Virus record (IMG/VR): IMGVR_UViG_3300032516_000071
Span: 1-39,129 of that record
Length of the DNA: 39,129 nt
Origin: a virus
Strand: one strand, 5' to 3'
Shown: piece after piece, positions 37,467 through 39,129 of the stretch
How the letters are laid out: every line of letters starts with the position of its first letter
Position numbering within the stretch: the stretch's first letter is position 1
Notes under the pieces: generated by a model
What the model was told of the DNA's origin: nothing
What the model saw: only the letters and a program-made list of their open reading frames with translations
Databases searched by the model: none
Position numbers and translations under genes: made by a program

Positions 37467-37605
37467 TATATAGGTCGCCTACTATGCCCGCCAGGACATA
37501 ACCGGCGGCTTGTTTCTTACCCCTTCTTCGTAGCCCGGGGTTGACCTCCTCGGCCCCGGGTGTGTCCTTTACCAGACTGGTCTTTAACTGACCAGCTTTT
37601 ATCAT
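37450..37605 (-). CDS. Possible 51-residue basic protein (low confidence)
   Basis: A leftward frame from ATG 37605 (preceded by AAGG at close spacing). The product starts MIKAGQLKTSLVKDTPGAEE and continues with a basic, Gly-rich part (RRRGKKQAAGYVLAGIVGDL). A longer form reaches 37851 but would cover the small-terminase-like gene on the other strand. It also overlaps the rightward promoter. It could be a real small gene or just an open frame in a leader region. Confidence 0.3.
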   Translation of the reverse strand: MIKAGQLKTSLVKDTPGAEEVNPGLRRRGKKQAAGYVLAGIVGDLYNDKHR

Positions 37606-37684
37606 ACCCTTAGCTTGACTTCCTGACGCAATCTCAATTGGTTTGAGACTACGCCCATCTGATTCTAGTTTAGCGAGGCTATTT

Positions 37685-38050
37685 ATGTCTATACCTAAAA
37701 ACCTGGTCAACGCTAATACCCAGCGGTACCTAGACGCCGCCGCTCCTGAGTGCGCTCTTGTCCTTGTTGAACACGGTAAAGGTAAACGCAAGCGCATATC
37801 AGCGTCTAGACAACGTGCCTGCGAGTATATCATTGACCATGCTATAGGCAAGGCAAGGCAGAAGGTTGAACATAGTGGCGGTATTATGACCTACGGTGAT
37901 CTCGCTCGGAGTGCTGAAGGACTAGACAAAAAGCCGAGGCCGATACTTGCGGATGCTCTGGAGATAGCACACGACTACCAGGAGCAGACCCCAGCCCCCT
38001 CTCCTTTAGAGGGAGAGGGGGAGCAACCTAACGCAAGTAATTCTGGTTAG
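37685..38050 (+). CDS. Small-terminase-like protein
   Basis: A 121-residue protein from ATG 37685, behind GCGAGG; a TTG at 37643 would add 14 residues but has no ribosome binding site. The middle, SRQRACEYIIDHAIGKARQK followed by VEHSGG, is like the C-terminal helix plus portal-contact tail of many small terminase subunits (…GKxxQ…). The C-terminal APSPLEGEGEQ is encoded by an inserted palindromic repeat. In a circular map it is separated from terL by about 1.4 kb including a leftward gene, which is unusual. The stop overlaps the convergent gene by 3 bases. Confidence 0.55.
   Translation: MSIPKNLVNANTQRYLDAAAPECALVLVEHGKGKRKRISASRQRACEYIIDHAIGKARQKVEHSGGIMTYGDLARSAEGLDKKPRPILADALEIAHDYQEQTPAPSPLEGEGEQPNASNSG
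37995..38021. repeat. REP-like palindrome inside the small-terminase-like gene
   Basis: CCCCCTCTCC and GGAGAGGGGG, a perfect 10-bp palindrome with a 7-base loop, reading through as PSPLEGEGE. Palindromes with this text are typical dispersed repeats of bacterial chromosomes and often appear as artificial-looking protein tails. The same stem occurs between phage genes at 14470-14496. Confidence 0.7.
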
Positions 38051-38598
38051 GGTTCAGAGTTGATGTCAAGTATCAAGGAGCCAGATGGGTGTCGCCCCTT
38101 GACCTTGATAGTGTCGGGGGTGTGGTGGACGTCTCCGTTCTCGTCCTTGTAATCCACGACAGCGAACTCATCAGGGGAGACTTCCTTCAGCTTGGCTTTA
38201 CGGCCCGATAAAACAATCTCGGCGAAGCTCTCTTTGATATGTTTAGTCTCACGATACGGCTTCTGGCGGTCATACTCAGATTGATACTTATTCCAGTTGG
38301 TGATGTGTAGGCCGTGGTCGTCCGCGGTTATACGCCCCTCTAGAGCGCACTTCAAAAGAGTTGACTTGAGTAAGGGTGCTGGAATGTTTAACCGGTTAGC
38401 AATGAACCCTTGTGGGAACTCATTGCCATCACGGTCGGAGATGTCTCCGGTGTTGCTGCACAATGAGCTAAAGCATAGCAAGTCATACCAGACGCCCCTC
38501 TCCGATGGGGTTAGTTGGTATCGTATGCTCCCGTTTATCGACTCAGTCGGGTAGAGCTTAATCCATCTGCGCCTTGTGGTCCTAAAATCTGTGTCCAT
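38047..38598 (-). CDS. Phage replisome organiser-type DNA-binding protein
   Basis: A 183-residue protein. Residues 8-100 look like the replisome-organiser N-terminal winged helix: RRRWIKLYPTESINGSIRYQ, LTPSERGVWYDLLCFSSLCS, then NEFPQGFIANRLNIPAPLLK and GLHITNWNKYQSEYDRQKPY. The C-terminal part is beta-rich and charged (AKLKEVSPDEFAVVDYKDEN). Such proteins bind the origin and recruit replication factors. It has its own promoter with a shared-type operator and borders the repeat-rich region, so an origin nearby is plausible. GGGAGGTTTTAGGT precedes ATG 38598. Confidence 0.75.
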   Translation of the reverse strand: MDTDFRTTRRRWIKLYPTESINGSIRYQLTPSERGVWYDLLCFSSLCSNTGDISDRDGNEFPQGFIANRLNIPAPLLKSTLLKCALEGRITADDHGLHITNWNKYQSEYDRQKPYRETKHIKESFAEIVLSGRKAKLKEVSPDEFAVVDYKDENGDVHHTPDTIKVKGRHPSGSLILDINSEP

Positions 38599-38634
38599 AC
38601 CTAAAACCTCCCGTTAAGTTACTTACTACATACT

Positions 38635-38657
38635 ACATATGTTACCACATATGTTAC
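38635..38657. repeat. Direct repeat ACATATGTTAC x2 over the promoter
   Basis: Two identical 11-base copies, 38635-38645 and 38647-38657, spaced one base apart (12-base period), each containing the palindrome CATATG. They cover the -10 and spacer. This arrangement fits an operator or the origin binding sites of the adjacent replisome organiser. Confidence 0.85.
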
Positions 38658-38667
38658 AGCTTGTCAA
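38639..38667 (-). promoter_or_regulatory. Promoter of the replisome-organiser gene
   Basis: Reading leftward: TTGACA (38667-38662), 17-bp spacer, TAACAT (38644-38639). The mRNA start would lie about 33 bases before the ATG. The spacer (core GTAACATATGTGG) matches 11 of 17 positions of the ArdC promoter spacer, so it is a third, weaker copy of the shared operator. Direct repeats of ACATATGTTAC (38635-38645, 38647-38657) overlap it. Confidence 0.72.
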
Positions 38668-38879
38668 TACCTTTCGTTAGCACCTTTCAAATAAAGTAGT
38701 GTAACCTAGTGACGCACTTTGGGGGGGAGAGTAGAGGAAGAGTAGAGGAAGAGTAGATAAGAACCCCCCTACCCCCCGGGTTGTTGTCTTTTCTTTTAAG
38801 AACTTGACCAGGACGACGGACTGTTAAACACTTAATGTAATACTATCCCCTATGGTGAGCATGGTAGGAGGGGGGGGGG
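38668..38879. other. Gene-free, repeat-rich region; candidate origin or packaging region
   Basis: No gene of normal size in about 210 bases. It contains three 11-base tandem units AGAGTAGAGGA (38728-38738, 38739-38749, third copy AGAGTAGATAA with two changes at 38750-38760), a run of seven G before them, runs of C after them (ACCCCCC), a T-rich stretch (TTGTTGTCTTTTCTTTT), a TTGACC that has no good -10 partner, and a run of 10 G at about 38870-38879. Strong strand asymmetry and short tandem units are typical of replication origins or packaging sites, but nothing decides between them. Confidence 0.45.
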
Positions 38880-38960
38880 ATGCCCCTAGAATACCAGAGA
38901 CACAAGGTAGGATATACCCCCGAACACAATTTCCCAAATTCCCAGTCTCGGAGCAGGTAA
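38880..38960 (+). CDS. Possible 26-residue peptide
   Basis: A short frame from ATG 38880 directly after GGAGGGGGGGGGG. Product MPLEYQRHKVGYTPEHNFPN plus six residues (SQSRSR), basic and hydrophilic. The spacing from the G-run is flexible as a ribosome binding site. It is followed after one base by the next small gene, which slightly supports it. Confidence 0.32.
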   Translation: MPLEYQRHKVGYTPEHNFPNSQSRSR

Positions 38961-38961
38961 A

Positions 38962-39051
38962 ATGAAGCTAGAAGTAGACAGATATGGGTTAGTAGTGGTG
39001 GGCTTGGTGGTGATACTAGCGATAGTGATATTTGAGGTAGTGACAAGATGA
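38962..39051 (+). CDS. 29-residue single-span membrane peptide
   Basis: Starts at ATG 38962, behind GGAGCAGGTAAA. After six polar residues comes one clear hydrophobic segment, YGLVVVGLVVILAIVIF, then EVVTR. It overlaps the next gene by ATGA. Tiny membrane peptides like this occur in many phages, as lysis helpers, superinfection factors or orphans; nothing distinguishes among them. Confidence 0.5.
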   Translation: MKLEVDRYGLVVVGLVVILAIVIFEVVTR

Positions 39052-39129
39052 AGAGGGGGGAGATAATAGAGTTCAAGAACGTAGGGTTAATGTCGAGGGG
39101 ATTAGCGAGGATACTAGGGGTATTTGAGA
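39048..39129 (+). CDS. 5' end of a small hypothetical gene (split by the window edge)
   Basis: Starts inside the previous stop (ATGA) and leaves the window in frame: MKRGEIIEFKNVGLMSRGLA, then RILGVFE. The last base completes an ATG with the first two bases of the window, and the frame stays open to TGA 75-77. It is basic with a short hydrophobic middle. Together with 1-77 it would make a protein of about 52 residues. Confidence 0.55.
   Translation, partial: MKRGEIIEFKNVGLMSRGLARILGVFE

Noticed and set aside
37643-37684. TTG start giving the small-terminase-like protein 14 more residues
   Set aside because: No ribosome binding site precedes the TTG, whereas GCGAGG precedes ATG 37685.
37606-37851. 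Upstream part of the leftward 133-residue frame over the small-terminase-like gene
   Set aside because: It overlaps the better-supported rightward gene, and its residues (PLPCSTRTRAHSGAAAS) look like antisense translation.
38804-38846. Possible promoter TTGACC ... TACTAT before the terL-side genes
   Set aside because: The boxes are about 31 bp apart, far from the 16-18 bp needed. No better -10 lies at the right distance, so I mention it only as context.
38843-39076. Leftward 77-residue frame near the right end
   Set aside because: It is the antisense of the small rightward genes, has a low-complexity Leu/Ser/Pro composition and no ribosome binding site.

Overview
This window looks like a complete or nearly complete genome of a tailed bacteriophage of about 39 kb with moderate GC content. 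Its bacterial character comes from strong AGGAGG-type ribosome binding sites, occasional GTG and TTG starts, sigma70-type promoters (TTGACA, 17-18 bp spacer) and a textbook rho-independent terminator. The two window ends appear to join: a small reading frame that runs off the right end stays open when continued into position 1 and stops just before the next ribosome binding site. I found no integrase, DNA polymerase, RNA polymerase, tRNA or recognisable endolysin. With no tail-tube or tape-measure gene either, the virion is more likely short-tailed than long-tailed. I cannot name the host.

Layout. Positions 1-23822 (+) are the late virion operon: terminase large subunit, portal, a giant 2660-residue protein that takes up a fifth of the genome, scaffold, major capsid protein, minor head proteins, a connector-like protein, a tail fibre, a series of small genes including a 59-residue HNH-type protein, two larger tail proteins and a small membrane protein. 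A rho-independent terminator closes the operon. Positions 23951-32886 (+) are the early operon. A small helix-turn-helix regulator, probably read from a leaderless mRNA, is followed by small zinc-ribbon proteins, a RecT/Bet-like annealing protein with a zinc-finger extension, a DUF4373/DnaD-like protein, a DnaC-like helicase loader, a VRR-NUC nuclease, a DUF5131 radical-SAM-like protein and many small genes. It ends in a pair of 56/58-bp direct repeats and the stump of a cytosine-5 DNA methyltransferase. Positions 32989-37293 (-) are an accessory operon led by an ArdC-like antirestriction protein. It also holds a pentapeptide-repeat protein, two alanine-repeat Imm5-like paralogues, three mini zinc-ribbon genes with recombined 3' ends and a KTSC-domain protein. 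Positions 37437-39129 hold a rightward promoter, a small-terminase-like gene, a leftward replisome-organiser gene and a repeat-rich, possibly origin-containing region that leads back into the late operon.

How the parts work together. The promoters of the regulator/early operon, the ArdC operon and the replisome-organiser gene share one architecture: TTGACA, exactly 17 bp of spacer, and a related partly palindromic box (best form GTATCATTTGTGATAC) between -35 and -10. In the first two, 25 of 29 promoter positions are identical. I infer that one Cro-like regulator, probably the 89-residue HTH protein at 23986, switches all three early units together. This shared-operator circuit, the giant polyvalent-type virion protein and the repeat-rich counter-defence island are the most interesting parts of the window.
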